A stretch of DNA of 37,344 nucleotides from Acidobacteriota bacterium (GTDB lineage: Bacteria > Acidobacteriota > Blastocatellia > RBC074). Positions 1 to 9,017 of the stretch are shown here, piece after piece. Numbering within the stretch: the stretch's first letter is position 1; each line of letters begins with the position of its first letter. The DNA is taken from positions 1 through 37,344 of the forward strand of contig JAFDVL010000051.1 in assembly GCA_018268995.1 (NCBI GenBank). Direction: 5' to 3'. Under the pieces are notes generated by a model. The model worked only from the letters and a program-made list of their open reading frames with translations, ran no database searches and was not told where the DNA came from. Made by a program: the position numbers and the translations under genes.

Positions 1-1259
<1,259 letters not shown>

Positions 1260-1263
<4 letters not shown>

Positions 1264-2651
1264 ATCTCCATCGAAAAATACTAACATTTGCCCTTTTGTT
1301 TGCAGTTGCTGGACTGATTTCAGGACAGGCACAGCAAGTACAGATTTCCGCCAAACCAAATCCGCAGATCGAAAAAATCCTCGCAGAAATTTCCGCGAAA
1401 AACATCGAAGCCAACGTTCGCAAACTCGTCAGCTTCGGCACACGGCACACGCTTTCCAGTCAGGACGATCCGAATCGTGGCATCGGGGCAGCACGGGCGT
1501 GGATCAAATCGGAATTTGAACGCTACAGCAAAGAATCTGGCGGGCGTCTGATTATCAGTGAAGATGACTTTATTCAACCCGCTGGCGGACGCGTCCCGCA
1601 ACCCACGCGGCTTGTCAGCATTGTCGGGACGCTTCCCGGCAAGCAGGCTGAATCCAAAGATCGGATGTACGTGGTCAGTGGTCACTACGATTCCTGTGTC
1701 TGTACGCAAAGTATGACGGATGGCACCAGCGATGCGCCCGGTGCGAGCGATGATGCTTCAGGCACTGCGGCAGTCATGGAAATGGCGCGCGTGATGTCAA
1801 AATATGAATTCGATGCGACGATTGTGTTTATGACGGTGCCGGGCGAAGAACAAGGGTTGCTCGGCGCTGCACATTGGGCTGAAGAGGCAAAAAAGAAAGC
1901 CCTGAACATTGCCGCAATGTTCACGAACGACATTATCGGGAACACAAGCGGGGGCAACGGCGTGAGAGATAACCGCCGCGTGCGCCTGTTTTCGGAGGGG
2001 GTGCCGACCACAGAAACCGAAGCCGAAGCGCGTACTCGTCAATCCGTTGGAGGCGAAAACGACGGCTCCTCGCGGCAGCTTGCCCGCTACATCAAAGAGG
2101 TCGGCGAACGGTATTTGCCAAATTTTGAAGTGACCTTGATCTTTCGGCGAGATCGCTACGGGCGCGGCGGCGATCACAATGCGTTTTTGCAGCGTGGCTT
2201 TGCCGCAGTACGATTTACCGAACCCAATGAAGACTTCACCCGCCAGCACCAGAAAGTACGCGAAGAAAACGGTATCAAATATGGCGATGTGCCCGAAATG
2301 GTGGATTTCCCCTACATTGCGCAGGTTGCTCGCGTCAACGCTGCGGCACTGGCAAGTATGGCGCTCGCTCCGGCGGCACCTGCGGGCGTCAGCTTCAAAT
2401 CTGCAAGGCAGGAATATGACACGTTGCTGACGTGGAAAGCGAATTCTGAGCCGGATGTATCAGGTTATCGCATCGTGTGGCGTCAAACCTATCAGCCATT
2501 TTGGACGGGCAGCGTTGAGGTCGGCAACGTGACAGAGTTTGTGATGAAGGGGTTGACGAAGGACGATTACTTTTTTGCGGTGCAGGCGATTGATAAGGAC
2601 GGCAATGCGAGCGTTCCCTCTTTCCCCAAACCGATTTCCAGACAGCAGTGA
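1260..2651 (+). CDS. Secreted M28-family zinc peptidase with C-terminal fibronectin III-like domain
   Basis: The start is the ATG at 1260, which overlaps the glcF stop (ATGA); it gives a clean Sec signal peptide (residues 1-24, hydrophobic core then SGQAQ). A 25-codon longer frame exists but has no leader. The two-zinc M28 ligands are visible: H142 and D144 (SGHYDS), bridging D164 (GASDDASG), catalytic E196 and ligand E197 (PGEEQG), D224 (TNDIIG) and H306 (GGDHNAF). Residues about 378-463 form a beta-rich FN3-like module (YRIVWRQT, YFFAVQAIDKDGN). The family contains aminopeptidases that release N-terminal residues from peptides, here in the periplasm or outside the cell. Exact substrate unknown. 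Translation is probably coupled to glcF by the overlap, although the two functions have no obvious link. Confidence 0.9.
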
Positions 2652-3415
2652 ATTTTATGCAGTACCTTAAAACCAAATCTCTCTTCCTTGCCTTTGCCAT
2701 CACGATTACATCGGTTGTGACAATGGCACAAGGTTCTCAAGCAACGCGCCAGTCCCAGCCACCGAAGCAACAACGTCCGACTAAGTACCCGACGCAATAC
2801 GATAAGATCATTGATACAGAAGCGAAACCAACAGAAAATCAACCTGCGGGAGAGAAGACTGAGGCCTCGCCAGTTGTTCCACCTAAAACTGATTCTCTTG
2901 CTTCTGAGGCTTTGGTGAAAGCGGTGGAGAGTTTGACGGTGGAAGTGAAAAATCTGGTCGGTGAAGTCCGCGCCAGCAATGCGCGCCAGCAAATCCAAAC
3001 TGACATTCTGCGCCTGACGCGTACAGATCTGCGCATTGATCGTTACGAAGGTGAACTCAAAACGGTTCGTGATCGCTTGGCATTGTTGGAAGCCGATTAT
3101 CAAAACCTGCAATTGTTGCTGACGCCGGAAGCGTTGGAGGTGCAGGTCAGCCGCATGCCGTATGCCAATAAAGGCGACGCGATTCGACAGGTCAAAGAAT
3201 CTCACGAAGCCCGCTTGCGCGTCGTCACCGCAGAACGCGAAATTGCTCAACGCCGCGAGAAAGAATTAGCTGATGTGGTAAAAGCTTTCCGTGATGTCGG
3301 AGCTGAAACCGAAAAGCGGCTGCAAGGAATCGAAGAAACTTTGAAAAAACTGGCTGAAACCACGGATCAGGCCAGCAAAACAAAACCCGATACGCCAGAA
3401 GAAAAAAAGCAGTAA
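2648..3415 (+). CDS. Exported coiled-coil protein, unknown function
   Basis: A GTG at 2648 overlaps the peptidase stop (GTGA), mirroring the preceding gene pair; an ATG three codons later (2657) is an equally good start, and neither has a strong Shine-Dalgarno. Either gives a Sec-type signal peptide (KTKSLFLAFAITITSVVTMAQ region). After a Pro/Gln/Lys-rich low-complexity stretch to about residue 80, residues roughly 90-245 are charged and heptad-like (KAVESLTVEVKNLVGEV; RLALLEADYQNLQ; EREIAQRREKELADV), predicting a long periplasmic coiled coil. The C-terminus is lysine-rich. I do not recognise a family. It may be a structural partner or scaffold exported together with the peptidase; this is inferred only from coupling. 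Confidence 0.75.
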   Translation: MNFMQYLKTKSLFLAFAITITSVVTMAQGSQATRQSQPPKQQRPTKYPTQYDKIIDTEAKPTENQPAGEKTEASPVVPPKTDSLASEALVKAVESLTVEVKNLVGEVRASNARQQIQTDILRLTRTDLRIDRYEGELKTVRDRLALLEADYQNLQLLLTPEALEVQVSRMPYANKGDAIRQVKESHEARLRVVTAEREIAQRREKELADVVKAFRDVGAETEKRLQGIEETLKKLAETTDQASKTKPDTPEEKKQ

Positions 3416-3429
3416 ATCTGGCATGGACT

Positions 3430-3444
3430 CTCTGAGGAGGAGAA
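3430..3444 (+). promoter_or_regulatory. Strong Shine-Dalgarno of the asparaginase gene
   Basis: A purine run (GAGGAGGAGAA) lies directly before the ATG at 3445. It fixes the start and suggests efficient initiation independent of the coupled genes upstream. Confidence 0.6.
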
Positions 3445-4587
3445 ATGAACCCCGATCTCAATCGCCGCGAGTTTATCAAAGCAAGTGTTGCCACAGGCGT
3501 GAGTGCGCCATTGTTTTCGCCCGCTCTGACTGCACAAAATCGTGCGACGCGTCCGCTCGTGATTTCCAGTGCGAATAATCATATTGGTGCAGATGGCAAG
3601 TTTTTGAATGGCGGAATCAATTGCGTTACCAGGGCGATGGAAATCCTCAAGGCCGGTGGTGACACCTTAGATGCTGTGATTGCCGGTGTGAATCTGGTCG
3701 AAGACGACCCGCTGGACGATTCCGTTGGCTATGGCGGATTGCCGAATGAAGATTGCGAAGTCGAATTGGACTCCTGCGTGATGCATGGGCCGACACGCCG
3801 GGCTGGATCAGTGGCCAGCTTGAAAAATATCAAGAACCCTTCCAAAGTTGCCCGCCTTGTTTTGGAACGCACGGATCACATTATGATCGTGGGCGAAGGC
3901 GCGTTGCGATTTGCGCTCAAACACGGATTTAAGCGAGAAGACCTGTTGACCGAAAGCTCGCGCAAGCTCTGGTTGAAATGGCGCGAAGAATTGAATCCTC
4001 AGGATAATTGGGGGCCAAGCTGGCATCGCACAACAAAGGGAAAACAAATCTCACAGGCGAATCTGAGCAAAGATGAGCTTGCTTTTAATTCCTACGCTGA
4101 GGAACGGTTGCGCAATCGTCCAACGGGCACGATCAATTGTTTAGCAGTCAATGCAAATGGCGATCTTTCAGGTGTGACAACGACTTCAGGACTTGCTTGG
4201 AAAATTCCTGGACGCGTGGGCGATTCGCCTTTAATCGGTTGTGGTTTGTATGTTGACAATGAAGTTGGTGCCGCAGGTTCCACTGGACGTGGCGAAGAAT
4301 GTATCTACATCAATGGTGGCCACACGATTGTCGAGAATATGCGGCGCGGAATGGGGCCAACAGAAGCGGCACTTGATGCGATCAAGCGGATTGCTGCTCG
4401 TTACGAAAACAATCTGGACGAATTGCGTAAGTTTGATATTAATTTTTACGCGCTGAACAAAAAAGGTGAATATGGCGGAGCTACATTATGGGGATTACGC
4501 GACGATGGTAAGCGCAACAGCTTTGCGTTGCACGATGGCAAAGAGGCCCGTCTGATTGATTGCGCCTATTTGTATGAGAAAAAGTAA
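3445..4587 (+). CDS. Tat-exported N(4)-(beta-N-acetylglucosaminyl)-L-asparaginase-like enzyme (Ntn hydrolase, family T2)
   Basis: The N-terminus has a twin-arginine signal (NRREFIKASVATG, then a hydrophobic stretch ending at ALTAQ, residue 31). The glycosylasparaginase signature follows: nucleophile threonine T229 in GTINCLAV, then GDLSGVTTTSGLAWK and GRVGDSPLIGCGLYVDNEVG, and the substrate-loop STGRGEE. Family members are precursors that cleave themselves before this threonine and then hydrolyse the GlcNAc-Asn bond of glycoasparagine, or beta-aspartyl bonds. The residue before the nucleophile is Gly, as in isoaspartyl peptidase/asparaginase relatives, whereas classical glycosylasparaginases have Asp. 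Length (380 aa with leader) is normal. The Tat leader implies folding before export. It could act in scavenging glycoprotein fragments released by peptidases such as the one encoded upstream. Confidence 0.9.
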   Translation: MNPDLNRREFIKASVATGVSAPLFSPALTAQNRATRPLVISSANNHIGADGKFLNGGINCVTRAMEILKAGGDTLDAVIAGVNLVEDDPLDDSVGYGGLPNEDCEVELDSCVMHGPTRRAGSVASLKNIKNPSKVARLVLERTDHIMIVGEGALRFALKHGFKREDLLTESSRKLWLKWREELNPQDNWGPSWHRTTKGKQISQANLSKDELAFNSYAEERLRNRPTGTINCLAVNANGDLSGVTTTSGLAWKIPGRVGDSPLIGCGLYVDNEVGAAGSTGRGEECIYINGGHTIVENMRRGMGPTEAALDAIKRIAARYENNLDELRKFDINFYALNKKGEYGGATLWGLRDDGKRNSFALHDGKEARLIDCAYLYEKK

Positions 4588-4714
4588 GCGTTTGGCTGAA
4601 CCAGAAATTGGGCTACTGCGGTTTTGATCTTTTCAGTGATTGAACCTTTTGTTATAGTGCCCGCCTCAACTCCCACCCCGTGAGACGTCGCCCCTGAAAA
4701 AAAGGAGAACCCCC
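4588..4714 (+). promoter_or_regulatory. Intergenic region with possible promoter for the UDP-sugar genes
   Basis: A TATAGT box at 4653-4658 has a weak TTTTCA -35 candidate 17 bp upstream (4630-4635). The region ends in an A-rich ribosome-binding site (AAAAAAAGGAG, up to 4707) that sets the unusual TTG start at 4715. No terminator-like hairpin was seen after the asparaginase gene. The promoter is suggestive only. Confidence 0.35.
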
Positions 4715-6097
4715 TTGCAAGTTTGTGTAGTTGGAACTGGATACGTTGGCCTGGTCACAGGCATTTGTCTGGCCTATTTAGGCCATTCAGTAACTTGTGT
4801 AGATATTGATGAACGTAAAATCGCGATGCTGAAAGACGGCAAATCGCCGATTTATGAGCCTGGACTGGATGGACTATTGGCCATTTGTCAGCAACGCGAG
4901 TTATTAAATTTTTCAACAGACTTGCCCGCCACGGTCAAGCAATCCGAGATCATTTTTATTGCGGTTGGGACGCCGCCATTGCCTTCTGGGCGCGCCAATC
5001 TTTCATATGTTGAGGCTGTTGCTACATCTATCGGTAGATCGCTTGATCCCACGCGGCGACGAGTCGTTGTAAACAAGTCAACCGTACCTGTTGGTTCTGG
5101 AAATTGGGTCGAAGCGCTGGTCAAAGAAGGTCTTCGCTCGAATGAAGAATGTGCTGGATTGAAGCCGGATGACCTTTTCGCTGTCGCTTCTAACCCAGAG
5201 TTCTTGCGCGAAGGCTCTGCGATTGCAGACACATTCTATCCTGATCGGATTGTGTTGGGTGCAAGCGATTCCTTTGCTATTGAGCAGTTGCGGGAACTAT
5301 ATAAGCCTTTAGTTGAGCAGACATTTACTCCACCACCTTCCGCCGCTCGACCTGCCGGATTTACCGCTGTGCCAGTTGTGACTACAGATTTAGCTTCGGC
5401 GGAAATGATTAAGTATGCGGCAAATGCCTTCCTGGCAACCAAAATCAGCTTTGCTAATGAAGTGGCAAATATTTGTGAGCGTGTTGGCGCAGATATTCAG
5501 GAAGTTGTGCGGGGCGTAGGACTAGATAATCGTATCGGGCCGCGCTTTTTGAATGCTGGTTTAGGCTGGGGCGGTTCTTGTTTTGGCAAGGATGTTTCGG
5601 CTTTGGTGGATATTGCCCGCGAATATAGTTACGAACCCCAAATCCTTCGCGCGACTGTAGATGTCAATCGCGAACAACGGTTGATTGCTGTGCAGAAGTT
5701 GCAGGAAACGCTAAAAATTATCAAAGGGAAAACGATTGGTTTACTAGGGCTTGCCTTCAAACCAAACACCGATGATTTACGAGATGCTCCGGCGCTGACA
5801 ATCGCAGAAAAATTGCTGGAAATGGGGGCACGGGTGAAGGCTTATGACCCAATCGCGAATGAAGATTGCCGTCAACAGTATCCTGCGTTGAAGATTGAAT
5901 ATGCTGACAACGTTCTTAGTCTGGCGACCGATTGCGATGCAGTGGTGATCGTCACTGAGTGGGAAGAATTCCAGCATCTTGATTTAAAACGTGTGCGGGA
6001 AGCCATGAACGGCAAAATCATCATTGACGGACGCAATGTTTTGGATCGTCAAGAAGCACGTGAAGCGGACTTCAAATATCGAGGGATTGGCAGGTAA
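4715..6097 (+). CDS. ugd: UDP-glucose 6-dehydrogenase
   Basis: Converts UDP-glucose to UDP-glucuronate with two NAD+ in the cytoplasm. Visible features are an N-terminal Rossmann motif GTGYVG (residues 7-12), the conserved GTPP (85-88), the NPEFLREG segment (160-167), the central SAEMIKYAANAFLATKISF helix and catalytic Cys289 in GWGGSCFGKD, then a second Rossmann domain (GLAFKPNTDDLRDAP). At 460 aa it is slightly long; a proline/alanine-rich insert (about 206-220, PPPSAARPAG) precedes the central helix. The start is TTG, supported by an AAAGGAG site 7-8 bases upstream and by the family N-terminus. The gene lies two bases before the next one and forms an obvious pair with it. Confidence 0.95.
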   Translation: MQVCVVGTGYVGLVTGICLAYLGHSVTCVDIDERKIAMLKDGKSPIYEPGLDGLLAICQQRELLNFSTDLPATVKQSEIIFIAVGTPPLPSGRANLSYVEAVATSIGRSLDPTRRRVVVNKSTVPVGSGNWVEALVKEGLRSNEECAGLKPDDLFAVASNPEFLREGSAIADTFYPDRIVLGASDSFAIEQLRELYKPLVEQTFTPPPSAARPAGFTAVPVVTTDLASAEMIKYAANAFLATKISFANEVANICERVGADIQEVVRGVGLDNRIGPRFLNAGLGWGGSCFGKDVSALVDIAREYSYEPQILRATVDVNREQRLIAVQKLQETLKIIKGKTIGLLGLAFKPNTDDLRDAPALTIAEKLLEMGARVKAYDPIANEDCRQQYPALKIEYADNVLSLATDCDAVVIVTEWEEFQHLDLKRVREAMNGKIIIDGRNVLDRQEAREADFKYRGIGR

Positions 6098-6099
6098 GA

Positions 6100-7038
6100 A
6101 TGCGCATCTTAATCACTGGCGGAGCTGGATTTATTGGCAGTCATTTGACTGATTGCCTGATCGAAGAAGGTCATCAGGTTGTGGCTATGGATAATTTGGT
6201 GACCGGCGACCTCAACAACGTTGCTCATCATCGTTCCAATCCTCAATTTGAGTATATTCATCACGACGTAAGCAATCATATCCATGTGTCTGGCAATCTG
6301 GACTGGGTGCTACATTTTGCCAGTCCTGCCAGCCCGATAGACTATCTTCAACTTCCGATTCAGACATTGAAGGTCGGCGCGCTTGGCACGCATAACGCTT
6401 TGGGTTTGGCCAAAGCTAAAGGGGCGAAGTTTTTGTTGGCTTCTACCTCTGAAGTTTATGGCGATCCTTTGGTTCACCCGCAGCCGGAAGATTATTGGGG
6501 GAATGTAAACCTCATCGGCCCGCGAGGGGTCTATGACGAAGCCAAACGTTATGCAGAAGCCATTGCCATGGCCTATCACCGTGTGCATAACGTAGATGTT
6601 CGCGTTGTCCGTATTTTCAATACCTACGGCCCTCGTAATCGAGTTAATGATGGCAGAGTCGTTCCGACTTTCATTAACCAGGCTTTGCGCAATGAGCCTA
6701 TCACCGTTTTCGGCGAAGGGAATCAGACAAGAAGCTTTCAATATGTGGCAGATTTAGTGGCTGGCGTACGAAAGTTGATGGATGCCAGCTACAATCGTCC
6801 TGTGAACATCGGCAATCCCAGAGAAATGACTATCCTGGAGTTTGCTAAATTGATTTTGCAATTAACTGAAAGCCAGAGTCCGATCATATACAACCCCTTG
6901 CCCGAAGATGATCCAAAAACTCGGCAACCAGACATTACTCGCGCTAAAGCGATTCTGAGTTGGGAACCAAAAGTTGCAGTCGAAGAAGGCCTGAGCCGCA
7001 CCATTGACTGGTATCGTAGTTTGGGTAAGAAAAAATGA
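6100..7038 (+). CDS. uxs: UDP-glucuronate decarboxylase (UDP-xylose synthase), SDR family
   Basis: Extended short-chain dehydrogenase. It shows the NAD motif GGAGFIGSHL (residues 7-16), HFASPASPIDYLQLPIQTL, catalytic STSEVYGDP and YDEAKRYAEA (YxxxK), and the RIFNTYGPR and GNQTRSF segments typical of UDP-xylose synthases. It decarboxylates UDP-glucuronate, the product of the preceding gene, to UDP-xylose for surface glycans. Length of 312 aa matches soluble bacterial UXS. It begins two bases after the ugd stop, so the pair is co-translated. A dTDP-glucose dehydratase or UDP-galactose epimerase is less likely given the SPASPxxY motif and the neighbour. Confidence 0.92.
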   Translation: MRILITGGAGFIGSHLTDCLIEEGHQVVAMDNLVTGDLNNVAHHRSNPQFEYIHHDVSNHIHVSGNLDWVLHFASPASPIDYLQLPIQTLKVGALGTHNALGLAKAKGAKFLLASTSEVYGDPLVHPQPEDYWGNVNLIGPRGVYDEAKRYAEAIAMAYHRVHNVDVRVVRIFNTYGPRNRVNDGRVVPTFINQALRNEPITVFGEGNQTRSFQYVADLVAGVRKLMDASYNRPVNIGNPREMTILEFAKLILQLTESQSPIIYNPLPEDDPKTRQPDITRAKAILSWEPKVAVEEGLSRTIDWYRSLGKKK

Positions 7039-7089
7039 CCCGATTCCGGTCACAACGACTGAAAAAGCCTGATATGACGGACATTTTGA

Positions 7090-7118
7090 TTGACAGGTAC
7101 AGTGCTATGGTGTAAATA
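7090..7118 (+). promoter_or_regulatory. Candidate sigma-70 promoter for the FecR-like cluster
   Basis: A perfect TTGACA (7090-7095) is followed 17 bases later by TAAATA (7113-7118) within TGTAAATAA. It predicts a transcript start near 7125 and a leader of about 175 bases before the ATG at 7302. The -10 is poor, so confidence is moderate. The remaining intergenic region 7119-7290 shows no clear structure apart from the GGAGGA ribosome-binding site at its end. Confidence 0.45.
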
Positions 7119-7301
7119 ACCTTAGCCTCATAACTTCTCTTGTGGCACTTGAGGAAACGGCTGAAATCGCCGATAAAATGCCCGGAGTTGCCTGTTGCCC
7201 CGAACAGCCTGAAAGCTGTCAAATAAGCTGACATCAATCGTCTTATATTTGCAATCCTAAAAATCCTGAAATTCAGGTCTTTAGCTCCCGGAGGAAATAT
7301 C

Positions 7302-8021
7302 ATGAACAGCAAAATGGCGGGTCTGAGAAAGGCGTTGACAGTTACAGTAATGGTAACTGTGGGTAGCCTTAATAGTTTGGTCTTAAATAGCGCGCTAGCG
7401 CAAGTTTCTTCAAAATTGGCCGGCGATATTTCGGTCAGAGGTACAGTCACCTTAAATGGAATGAACACCGCTAGTGGCGCAACCGTTTTCGATGGTAGTC
7501 TCATCAAGACAGGGAGCAATGGCGCTGCCACTGTCAATCTCGGTCATTTGGGCCAGATTGAGTTGGGGGCAGATAGTGAATTAGTTTTGAAATTGGAAAA
7601 TGGTCTCATCGGTGGCAATTTGCGGACGGGACATGCAGTTGTTAGTGCTCCGATGGGGACGGGAGTGAATGTGTTAACTGCTGACGGTATTGCAACCACA
7701 GAAGGTCGTGATGCTACAGTATTGACTGTGGATGCCGTTTGCGGAAATACCCGAGTTGCCGCAGCAAAAAGTGATGCGCGTTTGGTTGCCGGAAGTCGTG
7801 TTGAGATTGTGGCTGCTGGGCAAGAAGTAGAAGTTGGTGCCCAACAAGCTCCAAATTGTAAGCGTATGGCCGTGGCCGCTCCTTCTGCCGGAATAGGTGC
7901 TGGCGCGTTGGCTGCTTTATTGATTGCCGGTATTAGTGGCGCGATTATTGGAGTGATCGCGACTACTCAAGGAGATGACATTACTCCTTCTCAAGTTAAT
8001 GTTAGTGGTTTTAGGCCATAG
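7302..8021 (+). CDS. FecR-domain membrane-anchored protein, paralogue 1 of 3
   Basis: The start is fixed by CCGGAGGAA upstream. Signal peptide residues 1-34 end at SALAQ. Residues about 40-178 form a FecR-type beta domain (VRGTVTLNG, ASGATVFDGSLIKTGSNG, GQIELGADSELVLKLENG, ADGIATTEGRDATVLTVD, AAGQEVEVG). A small-residue helix (about 199-220, GAGALAALLIAGISG) and a short tail TTQGD...SGFRP end the protein. Cysteines C147 and C186 could pair. Classical FecR is an anti-sigma regulator, but there is no sigma factor or FecA here, so an envelope or surface-structure role is more likely. It aligns without gaps to the next two genes over about 180 residues. Confidence 0.85.
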   Translation: MNSKMAGLRKALTVTVMVTVGSLNSLVLNSALAQVSSKLAGDISVRGTVTLNGMNTASGATVFDGSLIKTGSNGAATVNLGHLGQIELGADSELVLKLENGLIGGNLRTGHAVVSAPMGTGVNVLTADGIATTEGRDATVLTVDAVCGNTRVAAAKSDARLVAGSRVEIVAAGQEVEVGAQQAPNCKRMAVAAPSAGIGAGALAALLIAGISGAIIGVIATTQGDDITPSQVNVSGFRP

Positions 8022-8075
8022 TTGGCACTATTTCAATTTATTAACCCCGCCCCGGGAATCTTTGGAGGAAATGAG

Positions 8076-8885
8076 ATGAGCAAAACGATAGCAGTAATCC
8101 GAAAAGCTCTTTCAATTGCTTTAATGGTGACTCTGGGCAGTTCTTATAGTTTGGTAACAAGTACCGCTTTCGCCCAAGTTATTACGAAGCAGGTGGGCTT
8201 TCTCTCAGCCAGAGGTACGGTTTCCCTTAATGGAAACACTGCTGCCTCTGGTGCGACTGTTTTTGGCGGCAGTGAAATCAAAACTGGAACCAATAGTTCC
8301 GCTAGTATTAGCTTAGGCAAATTGGGACAAATTGACCTAAGTTCGGATAGCGATTTGACCCTGAGATTAGAAAACGGGGTTATTGGTGGGCACTTGCAAT
8401 CAGGTCGTGCCACGATTAGCGCACCAGTTGGAATCATTGTGAATGTTACGACCGCTGACGGGGTTGCCGTAGCTGATGGCAAACAAGCTTCTGTTTTAAC
8501 TGTAGATGTTACTAACGGAAACACGAAAGTTAGTTCAGCACGTAGTGACGCAAAAGTGACAACTGGCGACAAGGTAGAATTAATAGCTGCCGGACAAGAG
8601 GTTTCGGTTGGTACGCAAACAAACCAAAAAGGTGCAGCTTGCGAGTGTTTTGATGCAAGAGGCAAGAAAACCGGAGACGGAAAGTTCAATGACAAGGGTG
8701 TCTGCGAATGCAAGGATAAAGGTGCTGGCGGTATTGTTGGTGGCACCGCAGGGGGACTTAGCCCGACCGCATTGTTTGCTCTGATTGTTCTAGGCGTTGG
8801 CGGTGCAATCGGCGGAATTATTGCTGCGACACAAGGTGATAGTACGTCAGGTGGCAGCACAGGTACTTTGAGTAATTTCAGGTAG
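8076..8885 (+). CDS. FecR-domain membrane-anchored protein, paralogue 2 of 3, with CEC...CEC insert
   Basis: The start is the ATG at 8076, preceded by TTTGGAGGAA; a longer frame from 8022 lacks a leader. The layout matches paralogue 1: signal peptide to about residue 34 (TAFAQ), FecR domain about 40-178, small-residue helix 231-250 and tail ATQGD...LSNFR. Two differences stand out. Residue 147 is Asn where the other two copies have Cys, and between the FecR domain and the helix there is an insert with C189, C191, C210 and C212 arranged as ACECF and GVCECK around a Gly/Lys/Asp-rich hairpin. This could hold two disulfides or bind a metal. Function unknown. Confidence 0.85.
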   Translation: MSKTIAVIRKALSIALMVTLGSSYSLVTSTAFAQVITKQVGFLSARGTVSLNGNTAASGATVFGGSEIKTGTNSSASISLGKLGQIDLSSDSDLTLRLENGVIGGHLQSGRATISAPVGIIVNVTTADGVAVADGKQASVLTVDVTNGNTKVSSARSDAKVTTGDKVELIAAGQEVSVGTQTNQKGAACECFDARGKKTGDGKFNDKGVCECKDKGAGGIVGGTAGGLSPTALFALIVLGVGGAIGGIIAATQGDSTSGGSTGTLSNFR

Positions 8886-8890
8886 TTTTA

Positions 8891-8922
8891 TAAGTAATTG
8901 AATAAACCTCTTACTTATTCAA
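8891..8922 (+). repeat. Overlapping alternative hairpins after FecR paralogue 2
   Basis: ATAAGTAA (8890-8897) can pair with TTACTTAT (8911-8918), and TTGAATAA (8898-8905) with TTATTCAA (8915-8922). The two perfect 8-bp stems share 8915-8918 and so exclude each other. They are AT-rich and lack a following U-run, so a weak terminator or RNA switch is speculative. Confidence 0.3.
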
Positions 8923-8927
8923 ACTGG

Positions 8928-8980
8928 TTCCCCTTAATTCTCTTTTCGTATATGATGCGTTAAAGAAGGGTTAAGGGGAA
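8928..8980 (+). promoter_or_regulatory. Promoter of FecR paralogue 3 flanked by a 10-bp inverted repeat
   Basis: TTCCCCTTAA (8928-8937) and TTAAGGGGAA (8971-8980) are exact inverted copies whose centres are 43 bp apart, about four helical turns. A TATGAT -10 box (8951-8956) lies between them. The base 17 bp upstream falls exactly on the left arm (TTCCCC in the -35 position). This resembles a regulator or sigma-factor binding arrangement, although an RNA hairpin with a 33-base loop is also possible. Confidence 0.45.
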
Positions 8981-9017
8981 TCGGCGTGAAAGTTGAAGCT
9001 CTATGAGGAGGAAAAGC

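Noticed and set aside
8144..8860. 238-residue minus-strand open frame opposite FecR paralogue 2
   Set aside because: Pro/Ser/Thr-rich complement of a Gly/Val/Thr-rich gene; the plus-strand product has a signal peptide and two homologous neighbours.
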